Origin: Guillardia theta CCMP2712
Taxonomy: Eukaryota; Cryptophyceae; Pyrenomonadales; Geminigeraceae
DNA length: 64,000 bases
Direction of reading: 5' to 3'
Assembly (NCBI RefSeq): GCF_000315625.1
Contig: NW_005434511.1
Location: forward strand, 14,165-78,164
Shown here: in pieces, positions 45,672-55,439 of the stretch
How positions within the stretch are numbered: the first letter of the stretch is position 1
How the letters are laid out: each line of letters begins with the position of its first letter
The notes under the pieces: generated by a model
Told to the model about the DNA's origin: nothing
The model's database searches: none
Seen by the model: only the letters and a program-made list of their open reading frames with translations
Made by a program: the position numbers and the translations under genes

Positions 45672-47055
45672 CTACATCTCGGATCGAGGGTTTTGATACC
45701 ACGGCGAAGCAAGATCTGCCTCGCAGAGCTGTTGAGCAACCGGTGAGGAACTTGAAATTGGAGGAAGACAAAGTCGTACATAGATGTTTTCCCGGCACAG
45801 ATGCATCTCCTCCTTGACCCTGACATAAATATCCTCGTCAGCCTCCACTGGCCTCCCACCCCTCGCCTGTCTTCCTCTCCCCTTCCCCTCTCCCCTCTCC
45901 ATCTCCCATCGCGTATCCTCCTCCCCTCCCATCCCCTCCCCTTCGTCCTCGTCCTCCCCTCTTCTCCTCCTTCCCTCCTCCTCCCTTCCCTCCCCTCACC
46001 TGATCGTGTCTGTGCTCCCAAACCGGAAAGGATTCTCAAGCTGTCGCTCGAGGGAGATCAGAGCGACAAGCAGCACCGAGATCAAGCTCGCAAACGCGCA
46101 GGCAAAGCCCACGTTGTTCTCGCTCCCCTCTCCTCGCGCGATGTGCAGGAAGTAGGGCCCGTAGAACATCGGCATGATCTGCGTCGTGATGAGGCTGAGG
46201 GCGCGGAGGGAGGCGGAAGTTCTGTAGACTTTGAAGGCCCAGAGGTTCTCGAAGGACTTGTTGAGGAACATAACGTACTGACAGCACGCAGAGTCAGCTC
46301 GGGCGAGCGAGCAAGGCGAGCGAGCAGAGCAGCCTCTACCTCCCTACCTGATTCAATCTGCTTGACTCGTTGCCTGGCATGCCGGCAGCCTTGAGCTCTT
46401 CAGTCGCCCGATGCAGTCGCCCGATCAATCTCACCAGCATATCCCTCCCATGCTTCTCTGCCTTCTCTACCAGATCCTTCTCCGTCGTCCCGCAGCACCC
46501 GTTCATGTGCCGCATCCTCCCCCGCCGCGGCACCAGCAGCAGCTCCTCCAACGAGTCCACGATGGCGAGCAGGAGGGTCTTGACCCGCGCTTGGTGGTTG
46601 CGATTGAGCTCAACCAGCCCCTTGGCCTTGATCCTCCTGTCAGACTGACCTGGGGGAGCAGGAGGAGCTGTACTCAGCTCGTCCCTCCCGTACCATCCTG
46701 TAGATGATGCCCAATCCCACACAGCATGAGCGAGAAAGATATTGACCACTTGTGTGCGGAAGGTACACAGCTCTGCGATCGCCTGCTCTCTGCGCTTGAA
46801 GGCGTTGGTGATGCTGTTCGAGATCGGAAACACCAGCATGATACTCACTGCTACCCAGTTCATGTTCGTGCTGAACTTCGAACCGTACCTGTCATACAGC
46901 AGCACGCTTGCCACAGAGATCAGAACAGCAGAAAGAGCGTCAGGGATCATGATGAGCTGTAGGAGGAGCTTGAATGCACCAGCAAAGTCTAGGACGGTGG
47001 CCCACCATGTCCTGGGGACGAGGACGGAGCCGCCGAGAGCTCCGCGTGTCCTGTA
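45672..47055 (-). repeat. Left arm of inverted duplication I
   Basis: Matches 48450-49830 in reverse orientation, exons and intron included. Long identical blocks alternate with divergent patches (for example around the VVNIFLAHAVWDWASS codons). Spacer between the arms is about 1.4 kb. Confidence 0.9.
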
Positions 47056-47244
47056 CCTAAAGTAGAACCATTCTGAACGGCCTGACTTTGTTCGCGAGCC
47101 TTCAGCATGGTTGTTGTACCGCATCTTGTACATCTCTCCTGCTGTGTCTCTTTGTGTTCCACGTGATGCATTTGGTAGCTGCGTCCCAAGACCAGTCTCT
47201 GCATGCGCTGGATCTGTTTGGGTGTTGGTGTTTTCTGCGTGCAT
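45672..47244 (-). CDS. Multi-pass membrane protein, left member of the inverted pair (possibly bestrophin-like)
   Basis: Exons 46348-47244, 46000-46277 and 45672-45852. Residues about 75-160 hold hydrophobic segments (FAGAFKLLLQLIMIPDALSAVLIS, WVAVSIMLVFPISNSI). A basic NAFKRREQAI motif follows, then a cytosolic part with a Pro-rich loop (STAPPAPPGQ). Exon 2 has two further hydrophobic stretches (SLITTQIMPMFYGPYFLHI, AFASLISVLLVALISL) and ends LENPFRFGSTDT. The last exon starts EADEDIYVRVKEE. The LENPF...D sequence after the final membrane helix recalls the bestrophin anion-channel region, but I do not consider that proven. The only ATG that fits is at 47244. Almost identical to the gene at 48118 on the other strand. 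Confidence 0.72.
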
Positions 47245-48117
47245 GGTTGTTCCTTCGTTTCCCCACAACTTCGACTCTCCCTCTATGTCCCCTCCTCCTC
47301 CTCTCTTGGATCTACCGGCCAACTTCCCCTCCTCTCCCTCTCTCCTCTCCTCTCCCTCTCTCCTCTTCTCTCCTTCTCTTCTCTCCTCTCCTTCTCTTCT
47401 CTCCTTTCATTCTCGTCCCTCACATTCTAAGCCCCGCCATGTTTTGTTACCCCACCCTCCTCCATTCTACCCTACCCTTGAATGTCATATCCCCATTTTT
47501 CTCCCAGCAGACACCGGTACTTCATCAAGTTCGACTAACTACCCACCCTTCTAGAAACACACCCAGTCACTACCCCTCCAAGTCAAATGTCTGCAAATAT
47601 TCTACATGGAGGGGTGGGGGTGGTGTGTAGAAGGGGTAGGGGTATCAAAGATTCTAGATTATACCCCCTTGTTCAATAATGGTTTTCATCAATTTTTACT
47701 AGGGTGGGTATTTAAACGTGGGTAATTCGAGGGGTGGGTGGTCTAATTTTTTGCTCACTAACGCAGTGTCCTGGGTCGGTGGTTGTTCAGGATTCCTTGG
47801 GGTAGGGGTCATCAATGGAGGGGTACAAATCTCTTGGGGAAAGATCCAGTTACCAGGGTAGGTCGTCCTTGGAAAACAAGGTGGGATAAATTTGTCTGTA
47901 CAGGGGGTAGGGTACTGTTGTGGGAAGAGAATAGCGAACTTGAAGCTTTGGACGAGCGGCGATGGAGAACATGGCGGGGCGGGAAGGGGCAGGACATGGA
48001 GGAATGCTAACTTAGAATCAAGGATCTGAAGGAGCAGGCAAGCAAGGAAGGCGAGGGATCACACGAGGAGGAGGGTGAGAGAAGGGGGGAAAGCATGCTC
48101 CTAGACAGACTGTTGCG
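47245..48117. other. Spacer between the divergent paralogues
   Basis: Left part is a (CTCTCCTCTC)n pyrimidine tract. The centre (about 47440-47900) is rich in CCCTACCC then GGGGTAGG words, like the other gene-free stretches. It presumably holds two back-to-back promoters, but no motif can be named. Confidence 0.55.
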
Positions 48118-49630
48118 ATGAGCCAGAGTCAGCAGACGGGTAGTGAAGGAGTTGTCAGCTCTGCCGTACCGGCAAGCGTACAACTTCCGCTGAAGCAGTC
48201 CAGGATGGAAGAGATCGTGCCGTTAGGAACGAACCAAGATGCTTCTGAAGGGAATGGAAAGGGCGGACCAGGGAGCGTCCATGAAGTGGAGGACATACAG
48301 CGTCACCTTGCATTTACGGAAACCATGAATGCAAACATGGAACGAAGTAGGCCGCGAGCCTTGCACACTAGCCATGAGCGAAACCATCATGACGACGACG
48401 ATGATGACGACGACTGGGAAGGATCAGGGTTGTTCTACTTCAAGTACAAAAACCGCGGAGCTCTCGGCGGCTCCGTCCTCGTCCCCAGGACATGGTGGGC
48501 CACCGTCCTAGACTTTGCTGGTGCCTTCAAGCTCCTCCTACAGCTCATCATGATCCCTGACGCTCTTTCTGCTGTTCTGATCTCTGTGGCAAGCGTGCTG
48601 CTGTATGACAGGTACGGTTCGAAGTTCAGCGCGAACATGAACTGGGTAGCAGTGAGTATCATGCTGGTGTTTCCGATCTCGAACAGCATCACCAACGCCT
48701 TCAAGCGCAGAGAGCAGGCGATCGCAGAGCTCTGCAACTTTCGAGCACAAGTCATCAATGTTTTCTTAGGACACGCGGTGTGGGATTGGCCTTCTGCTAC
48801 AGGATGGTACGGGAGGGACGAGCTCAGTACAGCTCCTCCTGCTCCCCCAGGTCAGTCTGACAGGAGGATCAAGGCCAAGGGGCTGGTTGAGCTCAATCGC
48901 AACCACCAAGCGCGGGTCAAGACCCTCCTGCTCGCCATCGTGGACTCGTTGGAGGAGCTGCTGCTGGTGCCGCGGCGGGGGAGGATGCGGCACATGAACG
49001 GGTGCTGCGGGACGACGGAGAAGGATCTGGTAGAGAAGGCAGAGAATCATGGGAGGGACATCGTGATCCGTCTCATCGGGCAGCTGCTCCGAGCGACTGA
49101 GGATCTCAAGGCTGCCGGCATGCCACCGAATGAGGCGATCCGAATGAATCAGGTAGGGAGGTAGAGGCTGCTCTGCTCGCTCGCCTTGCTCGCTCGCCCG
49201 AGCTGACTCTGCGTGCTGTCAGTACGTCATGTTCCTCAACAAGTCCTTCGAGAACCTCTGGGCCTTCAAAGTCTACAGAACTTCCGCCTCCCTCCGCGCC
49301 CTCAGCCTCATCACGACGCAGATCATGCCGATGTTCTACGGGCCCTACTTCCTGCACATCGCGCGAGGAGAGGGGAGCGAGAACAACGTGGGCTTTGCCT
49401 GCGCGTTTGCGAGCTTGATCTCGGTGCTGCTTGTCGCTCTGATCTCCCTCGAGCGGCACACAGCCCGTGAACGCCTCTTCAGTCTTTATCTCCTTTACGA
49501 GCAGATGATGGAGGGAGGAGGAGGAGGAGGAGGAGGAGGAGGGAGGAGGGACGGAGGCGCGTTTCGATCATCTGATTTGGAGGGGGGGGGGAGCAGGGAG
49601 AGAAGAGGAGGGGAAGAGAGGAGAGGATAG
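48118..49630 (+). CDS. Multi-pass membrane protein, right member of the inverted pair, altered C-terminus
   Basis: Exons 48118-49152 and 49223-49630. The N-terminus (first about 110 residues) is unrelated to the partner and ends in an Asp run. From GALGGSVLVPRTWWATV on it is nearly the same as the left copy, intron included. After ISLERH the partner's LENPFRFGSTDT sequence is absent. The frame instead runs into a Gly/Arg low-complexity tail from a (GGA)n tract. The former last exon survives as an open segment at 49637-49843 (GEADEDIYVRVKEE, then CEADLESPWYHD), but I find no in-frame splice to it. The gene may be degenerating or may have acquired a new tail. Confidence 0.7.
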
Positions 49631-49830
49631 AAAGGAATGGGGGAGGCTGACGAGGATATTTATGTCAGGGTCAAGGAGGAGATCGTTTATTGCCGAACGA
49701 GCATTCTGGTGATCAGCGGTCGGAGGTTGGAGGCGCAGGGGTTGACTTTCCGGGTATGGCAGGCTTGTGAGGCTGATCTCGAATCTCCATGGTATCACGA
49801 TCTGAGATGTAGGAGGATACTTGAAGCATG
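48450..49830 (+). repeat. Right arm of inverted duplication I
   Basis: Reverse-oriented partner of 45672-47055. The 70-nt intron (49153-49222) is almost unchanged, so similarity is not due to protein-level selection alone. Confidence 0.9.
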
Positions 49831-49843
49831 TGAGGATTTTTGA
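49637..49843 (+). pseudogene. Orphaned last exon of the right paralogue
   Basis: Encodes EADEDIYVRVKEE and CEADLESPWYHDL, equivalent to exon 3 of the left copy, but the sequence joining it to exon 2 was lost or replaced by the GGA tract. Confidence 0.5.
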
Positions 49844-50063
49844 CTGCTACTTTGCAGAAACTTCGCAATGGACCACAAGTGCAGTGTCGATCTACTGGCA
49901 TCGGTAGCTTCAGCACTGATCGTGCGCTTTTGGGTACTTTTGGAGGCAACAACAGACAAGATTAGTCCATTCGTCGCAACAAGCCTTCTTTGTAAATATC
50001 ACGATCAAGTCTATGAATCATCCTTCTCGGAAACAAAGCTTTCGTCATCCCACTTTATGTACA

Positions 50064-51371
50064 TCACCAAATCGCCGCATAGCTGCCTGACAGTCCGAAC
50101 GCTAGAGGTCCCCCGCCGACAAACAGCTTGGTTCTAGTCGGATCGTAACAGTGCCTGCGAACAAGCAAGTTTCAGCGCCAAGGAAAAGGTCTTCAGGCCA
50201 TCGTACGTGTAGACTGCATTCGGCGCTTCCTGCCCTAGAAAGTAGTTGTCAAAGATAGAGTCTCTCTTCAGCCAGCCTCGTCCTGTCCGGTAAAAATTCC
50301 TTCCACCAGCATTTTCCAGCTCCATGTACTTCATGATCCTCAGATCAAGGAAGGAAAGCGAGCCGGCTCCGCTTCCGACAGTCAGCACATCTTCCAGCAC
50401 GCTCAACGACCTTACTCCCCTCCCAGTCTCCAGCGCCTCCACCGTCTCAACCAGCTTCGCAGTCCGGGGATCGAGGATCTGGACGTGGCTTTCAGACCCT
50501 ACAAGGAACAGCCCCTGCTTCTGGTGGAATGCCATGCACACAAGGTCCTGCGTATGGCGGAGGTGTACAGTGGACAGAGGAGGGTTGGACATGACGTCCC
50601 AGAACTTCACCGTCCCATCGATGGAGAGCGTTGCAAATAGGCTCGTCATCCTTGCAGACTTGAGATCTCTCACCTTGTCGAGGTGGTACAGGCGGACGTC
50701 GACAGGTTTCTTCCCTGGTTGGTTCGGTCTCCAGAGCATCACGCTCTTGTCCCTTGAGCAAGAGACCAAGAGCTCTGTGTCTATCCATTCCAGCGCAAAG
50801 ACCCAGTCCGTGTGGCCCCGAAGCAGCTTGCTGGGCCGCAAGTTGGATCCCTGTATGATCATGATGTCTTCTGGTTTTTGACCCCCTGTGGCTATGACCC
50901 GATCGTCCGACATGGCTATGCTGTGTATCCCACAGTTGTTGATCCCCAGGTCGTCCGTCATGTAGGAGGGGAGGCAGAAGCAGCTGAAGCGAGCTCTTGT
51001 CAGGGGTGTATGGAGAGGAGAGAGATGCTAGCTCACGTGTCATCCTTGACGTCCCAGATCATCAGCTGGTTGTCCTTGGTTCCGGCAAGGACGCGATTGG
51101 CATCCAGCCAGATGGAAGAGAAGATCTTGTTGCATCTGCGATCACATCATGTCAACAGGAGAATGTTGAGGAGCAGAGGTCGGGGCAACCTGTCTACCCC
51201 ACTCAGTTCTCTCTCACGAAGGACGTGTGGGATCCTTCTGGAGATCGCCTCCTGGAGGAGGTGGTTGCTTTCAACCATCCCTTCGTCCCTCCTCCTGACG
51301 TATTGATGCATGGAAATGTCATGGCTGTCTCTGTGCTCGTTAGCCATGATGATGATAACTTGCCGTGTCAC
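50064..51371 (-). CDS. DCAF12: DCAF12 homologue (WD40 substrate receptor of CUL4-DDB1 ubiquitin ligase)
   Basis: Exons 51198-51371, 51037-51125, 50207-50983 and 50064-50154; about 376 residues. Hallmarks in order: a short N-terminal region with SMHQYVRRRDEG and HVLRERELSG, IFSSIWLDANRVLAGTKDN, GIHSIAMSDDRVIATGG, WVFALEWIDTELLVSCSRD, SLSVLEDVLTVGSGAGSL, then the diagnostic RGWLKRDSIFDNYF and NAVYT. The last exon restores HCYDPTRTKLFVGGGPL and a terminal AAIW, which match the conserved DCAF12 C-terminus. Intron 3 is 52 nt. DCAF12 recruits C-terminal degron substrates to CRL4 in animals. The same role here is inferred from homology. The 5' end could include another short exon. Confidence 0.88.
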
Positions 51372-51727
51372 TCATGTCCTTGGTACTGTCTTCAGCATCG
51401 CAGCCTTCCCTTCATTGAAACAAGGGTCTGCGCGGAAATGTTCCTGGGTGCCAGCTATGTTGGGAGAAGACCTGGAAAGAATCATCATCGGGTACCTGGA
51501 AGAGAGGTAGGAACAATAGCAAGAGATTATGATGATAGGGAAGAGTCGAGTAAGGATGGGAGAGCGCGTGGGCGATCATGATGATAGGTGGCGACAGTTG
51601 TGGTATTGGCGGTGGAAGAGATGGAATTAGTTGTGGTTGTGGTGAGGAGGGTGATGGGGAGAGGGAAGGGGGAGAAGGGGAGAGGGAAGAGGGGAAAGGG
51701 GGGAGTGGTAGGAGTGGAGGAGGAGGA

Positions 51728-51916
51728 NNNNNNNNNNNNNNNNNNNNNNNNNNNNNNNNNNNNNNNNNNNNNNNNNNNNNNNNNNNNNNNNNNNNNNNNN
51801 NNNNNNNNNNNNNNNNNNNNNNNNNNNNNNNNNNNNNNNNNNNNNNNNNNNNNNNNNNNNNNNNNNNNNNNNNNNNNNNNNNNNNNNNNNNNNNNNNNNN
51901 NNNNNNNNNNNNNNNN
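51728..51916. other. Assembly gap (189 N)
   Basis: Run of N next to a (GGA)n tract. Confidence 0.99.
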
Positions 51917-51940
51917 GTTTCGAACCTCTAGCGAGCACAG

Positions 51941-52216
51941 GAGTACAAGGAGCAGGTGAACGCGATTCGTGTTCTGTATGCAGCCCAGGTGAGGAGGTGC
52001 TGGCTGCTCGGATCATGCAGGCTGAGATGTACCTGCAGCATGCCGTCAAGACTGCCAACGAGAGCTGCGGGACTCCCCCCCTGCGGCGGAGATCCAGCTG
52101 AGCGTAAGGAGATGGAGGATGGAAGGAGGAGACTGACCGGATCCTCTAGCATTCGCTGCCAGCCTCGCAAACATCACCTTTGATGATGATGCCGCCAAGA
52201 AGAAGGTGGCAGAGTA
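51941..52216 (+). CDS. 3' end of an unidentified gene, interrupted by the gap
   Basis: After an AG acceptor at 51940 comes EYKEQVNAIRVLYAAQ. A 32-nt GT-AG intron would lead to AEMYLQHAVKTANES, and a last exon near 52155-52216 reads FAASLANITFDDDAAKKKVAE and stop. The frame breaks at a seven-C run (52075-52081); one extra C would give PAAEIQLS followed by a GTAAGG donor. The 5' part is lost in the gap or upstream. Helical, charged, no family assigned. Confidence 0.45.
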
Positions 52217-53019
52217 AGGGGTGGAGGCGGGAGGGGTTGACTCTCCCCCAGGCCATCGACTCTGCTTTCATCTCTGTCTGCGCTAGTGGCGACATGCAAG
52301 TACGGGCAACTGCTCCTGCTCCTCCTGCTCCTGGAGGAGGAGGAGGAGGAGGAGGAGGAGGAGGAGAGAGAGAGAGGAGGAGGAGGACACGTACAAGGCA
52401 CCGTCGTCAGATACAACAGGAGCGCATTTTTTGGTGAGCTGCAAAATTGGTCAGAGCGGGGACGAGGAACCAAATAGCGGCGGAACCGTTGAACCACTGA
52501 TGTTGAAGGTTGCTTGCCAGTGGTAGGATCGGACTGGCCAGTGGGGACACCGTGGCACAGTACGGTAAGTGAGGTATCTAGAAAGCAGTGATACGGCGTA
52601 GCTTACTTATTTCTGGCCGGCCCGGCGGTTGCATAGTCCGGCATGGCACATCCGATTGCACTGAGCGGATACCGTTGAAACTTGAAACGGTGACACATAC
52701 ATAGGATTCGTGCTTGCCAACCGGCGGTTTCGATCAGCTTTGTGAACTTTGATATGAGAGTACGGTCTGGTAACTTAGTAAAGGCACTGGCAACTGAGAC
52801 CGGCGGCCCCGGGCCCGGTCCGAGCCTCAGCCTAGTAACGGGAAGGGCAGCAACGTCGCTGGTAGCGAACCTCTAAGACCGCCCCATTCTGTCTTTTTGC
52901 TTTTGTACCCAGTGCTTTTACTTACTGGGGTACCCCCCACCGTCTGTCCCGAGACAGCAGAGCAGGCATCACAAGGGTGGGTACTTTCCCGCCATCAGTC
53001 CACAAACTTTTATCTGGAC
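52217..53019. other. Intergenic with (GGA)n and GC islet
   Basis: (GGA)n/(GAG)n at about 52332-52385. GC-rich islet words (GGCCGGCCCGGCGG near 52615, CCCCGGGCCCGG near 52808). The palindrome arm begins at about 52839. No separate gene. Confidence 0.5.
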
Positions 53020-53824
53020 ATGGCAGAAGCCGCGACTATGAGAGCCGGGAGCGAGGAACAAGAGCGTCCTCGCAGAAGCCATGAGTCGCTGATTGCCACC
53101 GCAATGCGATTGCTGGGTGAGCAGGCGAGGGGCGATCAGATTGCCCTCCTGGCGATGTTGCTCCAGGAGAAAGAGATGGAGAAGGAGTTTGAGATACAGC
53201 TAGTGATGAAGGACAGGGACATGGCGCATGCCATCCAAATCAACAAGTTCAAGCGTCAGTTGTCCTACGTCACTCAGAGGTGAGGTTCCTTGCTGCCGCA
53301 CCTTGTGGTCTCAAGGTGGTGTGAGGGGATGACTGGAGTTGCAACACAGGTATCTCCTCGAGAAGCTTTTCTTCAAGGTATTTTCGCTGGTCGACTCACA
53401 GGATCGGCCAGCACAGCAAGCCTTAGCTAAGCTGCCGACGTCACTACGGAAGCGGTTCAAGCAGAAGAGCTTGTCGATGACAGAGCTGAACAGGCTGCTG
53501 CTCGCCAATCATAAGCTACGGATAGCAGCATGGGAGTACGTGGGACTGCCTCGATGGCTCCAATTGCCTCATTTCGATGAGAGCCCGGAGCTCCTCTGCG
53601 GCATCTTGTCGGAAGCGATGCACTCTCCCAACGGAGCTTACGTGTACATATCAGATCAGGCGCCTGCAGTGGAGGCAAAATTCTTCAAGAATCTCGCCAG
53701 GGTGTTTCGAAAGGAGCTAGAGACCTACAACCAGGACTTGGCAGAGCAAGGAATACAGGAGGAGGTAGTCGAGGCTCGCCGAACCGCGGCCACAGCTGCC
53801 CCCGTCGCCGATGCTTCAGCCTAG
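53020..53824 (+). CDS. Orphan protein, intact copy in palindrome II
   Basis: Exon 1 is 53020-53279 and exon 2 is 53350-53824, joined by a 70-nt intron in phase 2 (CAGAG / GTATCTC gives R then YLLEKL). About 244 residues. The first part is helical and Glu/Lys-rich (LLQEKEMEKEFEIQLVMKD). The second holds VGLPRWLQLPHFDESPELL and FFKNLARVFRKELETY. No known domain. Its duplication beside a recombinase element suggests it could belong to a mobile or multicopy family; this is not shown. ATG at 53020 or at 53038 (the latter is the start shared with the other copy). Confidence 0.6.
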
Positions 53825-53878
53825 GAGGTTTGTTTGGCGGACCTGAAGGCTTCGATGGAGTTCAAAGGCTTTGTTGCC

Positions 53879-54130
53879 TCAAGATCGTCTTCTCTCTGAG
53901 TACGGTTTGCCTGCGGTCGGCGCGAGCGGGTTGTAGACGAATTGACTTGAAGGGACATTATTATTTAAAAAGTAAGCCAAACGAAACTGCTTCAAGCACA
54001 CGATCAAGTAGGTGCTCGGATCCTCCCAGAAACAAGGGTCATCAATCCAAACCTCTCTCTCTGCGTCGAAAGTCATAGAAAGCCAACTTCGACGTGCAGA
54101 AATCTCAATATGGCCTTTGGAGCACTTCAC
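53879..54130 (-). other. Inner palindrome segment with a second open frame
   Basis: 53999-54135 (-) and 54250-54388 (+) encode the same peptide (KCSKGHIEISARRSWL, then DPCFWEDPSTYLIV) pointing outward from the centre. In the left arm it continues as CLKQFRLAYF; in the right arm it is fused by deletion to the orphan gene's antisense. It looks like an exon of another gene caught in the duplication. Confidence 0.4.
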
Positions 54131-54404
54131 CGTGACTATTCTGATGTATTTTTGATTTTTACGATTTCAAGGTGTAAGGAGCTATTTGATATTTTGTCAA
54201 GTGTCTAACAAGTGTCTAACGTTGAGTAAAGCTCGAAAAAATGCAACGAGCGACATCAGAATAGTCACGGTGAAGTGCTCCAAAGGCCATATTGAGATTT
54301 CTGCACGTCGAAGTTGGCTTTCTATGACTTTCGACGCAGAGAGAGAGGTTTGGATTGATGACCCTTGTTTCTGGGAGGATCCGAGCACCTACTTGATCGT
54401 GTTC

Positions 54405-55136
54405 GGCGAGCCTCGACTACCTCCTCCTGTATTCCTTGCTCTGCCAAGTCCTGGTTGTAGGTCTCTAGCTCCTTTCGAAACACCCTGGCGAGATTCTTGA
54501 AGAATTTTGCCTCCACTGCAGGCGCCTGATCTGATATGTACACGTAAGCTCCGTTGGGAGAGTGCATCGCTTCCGACAAGATGCCGCAGAGGAGCTCCGG
54601 GCTCTCATCGAAATGAGGCAATTGGAGCCATCGAGGCAGTCCCACGTACTCCCATGCTGCTATCCGTAGCTTATGATTGGCGAGCAGCAGCCTGTTCAGC
54701 TAAGCTCTTCTGCTTGAACCGCTTCCGTAGTGACGTCGGCAGCTTAGCTAAGGCTTGCTGTGCTGGCCGATCCTGTGAGTCGACCAGCGAAAATACCTTG
54801 AAGAAAAGCTTCTCGAGGAGATACCTGTGTTGCAACTCCAGTCATCCCCTCACACCACCTTGAGACCACAAGGTGCGGCAGCAAGGAACCTCACCTCTGA
54901 GTGACGTAGGACAACTGACGCTTGAACTTGTTGATTTGGATGGCATGCGCCATGTCCCTGTCCTTCATCACTAGCTGTATCTCAAACTCCTTCTCCATCT
55001 CTTTCTCCTGGAGCAACATCGCCAGGAGGGCAATCTGATCGCCCCTCGCCTGCTCACCCAGCAATCGCATTGCGGTGGCAATCAGCGACTCATGGCTTCT
55101 GCGAGGACGCTCTTGTTCCTCGCTCCCGGCTCTCAT
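54405..55136 (-). pseudogene. Broken copy of the orphan gene in palindrome II
   Basis: Reverse copy of the gene at 53020-53824, with the same intron and ATG at 55136. It lacks 11 bp (GTCGATGACAG in the intact copy) within exon 2, which shifts the frame, and its 3' end is cut off by a deletion of about 215 bp that fuses it to the inner palindrome segment. Confidence 0.8.
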
Positions 55137-55439
55137 GTTTAAAGGACAGACAGACTGGGGCGGTCTGAGAGGCTCGCTACCAGCGACGTTGCTGCCCTTC
55201 CCCTTCAACTCTCTGACAGTAGTACAAATTAAAGTAGAGCTATGGCATCTACTAGGTAGGATTCAATGTACTACACATTTGTTTTCTGTAAGGTTTATAG
55301 TTCAAACTATAAATGTCAAACCTCGATCGGATAGGGGGAACACAGAGCCCGGACTAACTTGCCAGGCTTGTACTACTTGCAGTTGTCTCATGTGGAATCT
55401 GACTCAGTTTGCCAGAGTGAGAGCGTTCGGATGCTTGAC

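Larger units (their letters stand above)
52839..55205. repeat. Inverted duplication II (palindrome, about 1 kb arms)
   Basis: Left arm about 52839-54135, right arm about 54245-55205 in reverse, centre about 110 bp. Near the centre, 53999-54135 pairs with 54250-54388. Outer ends share GGGAAGGGCAGCAACGTCGC. Left-only segments are 52893-53035 (about 140 bp, CCC-rich) and about 53780-53998. Outside these the arms are almost identical. Confidence 0.92.
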
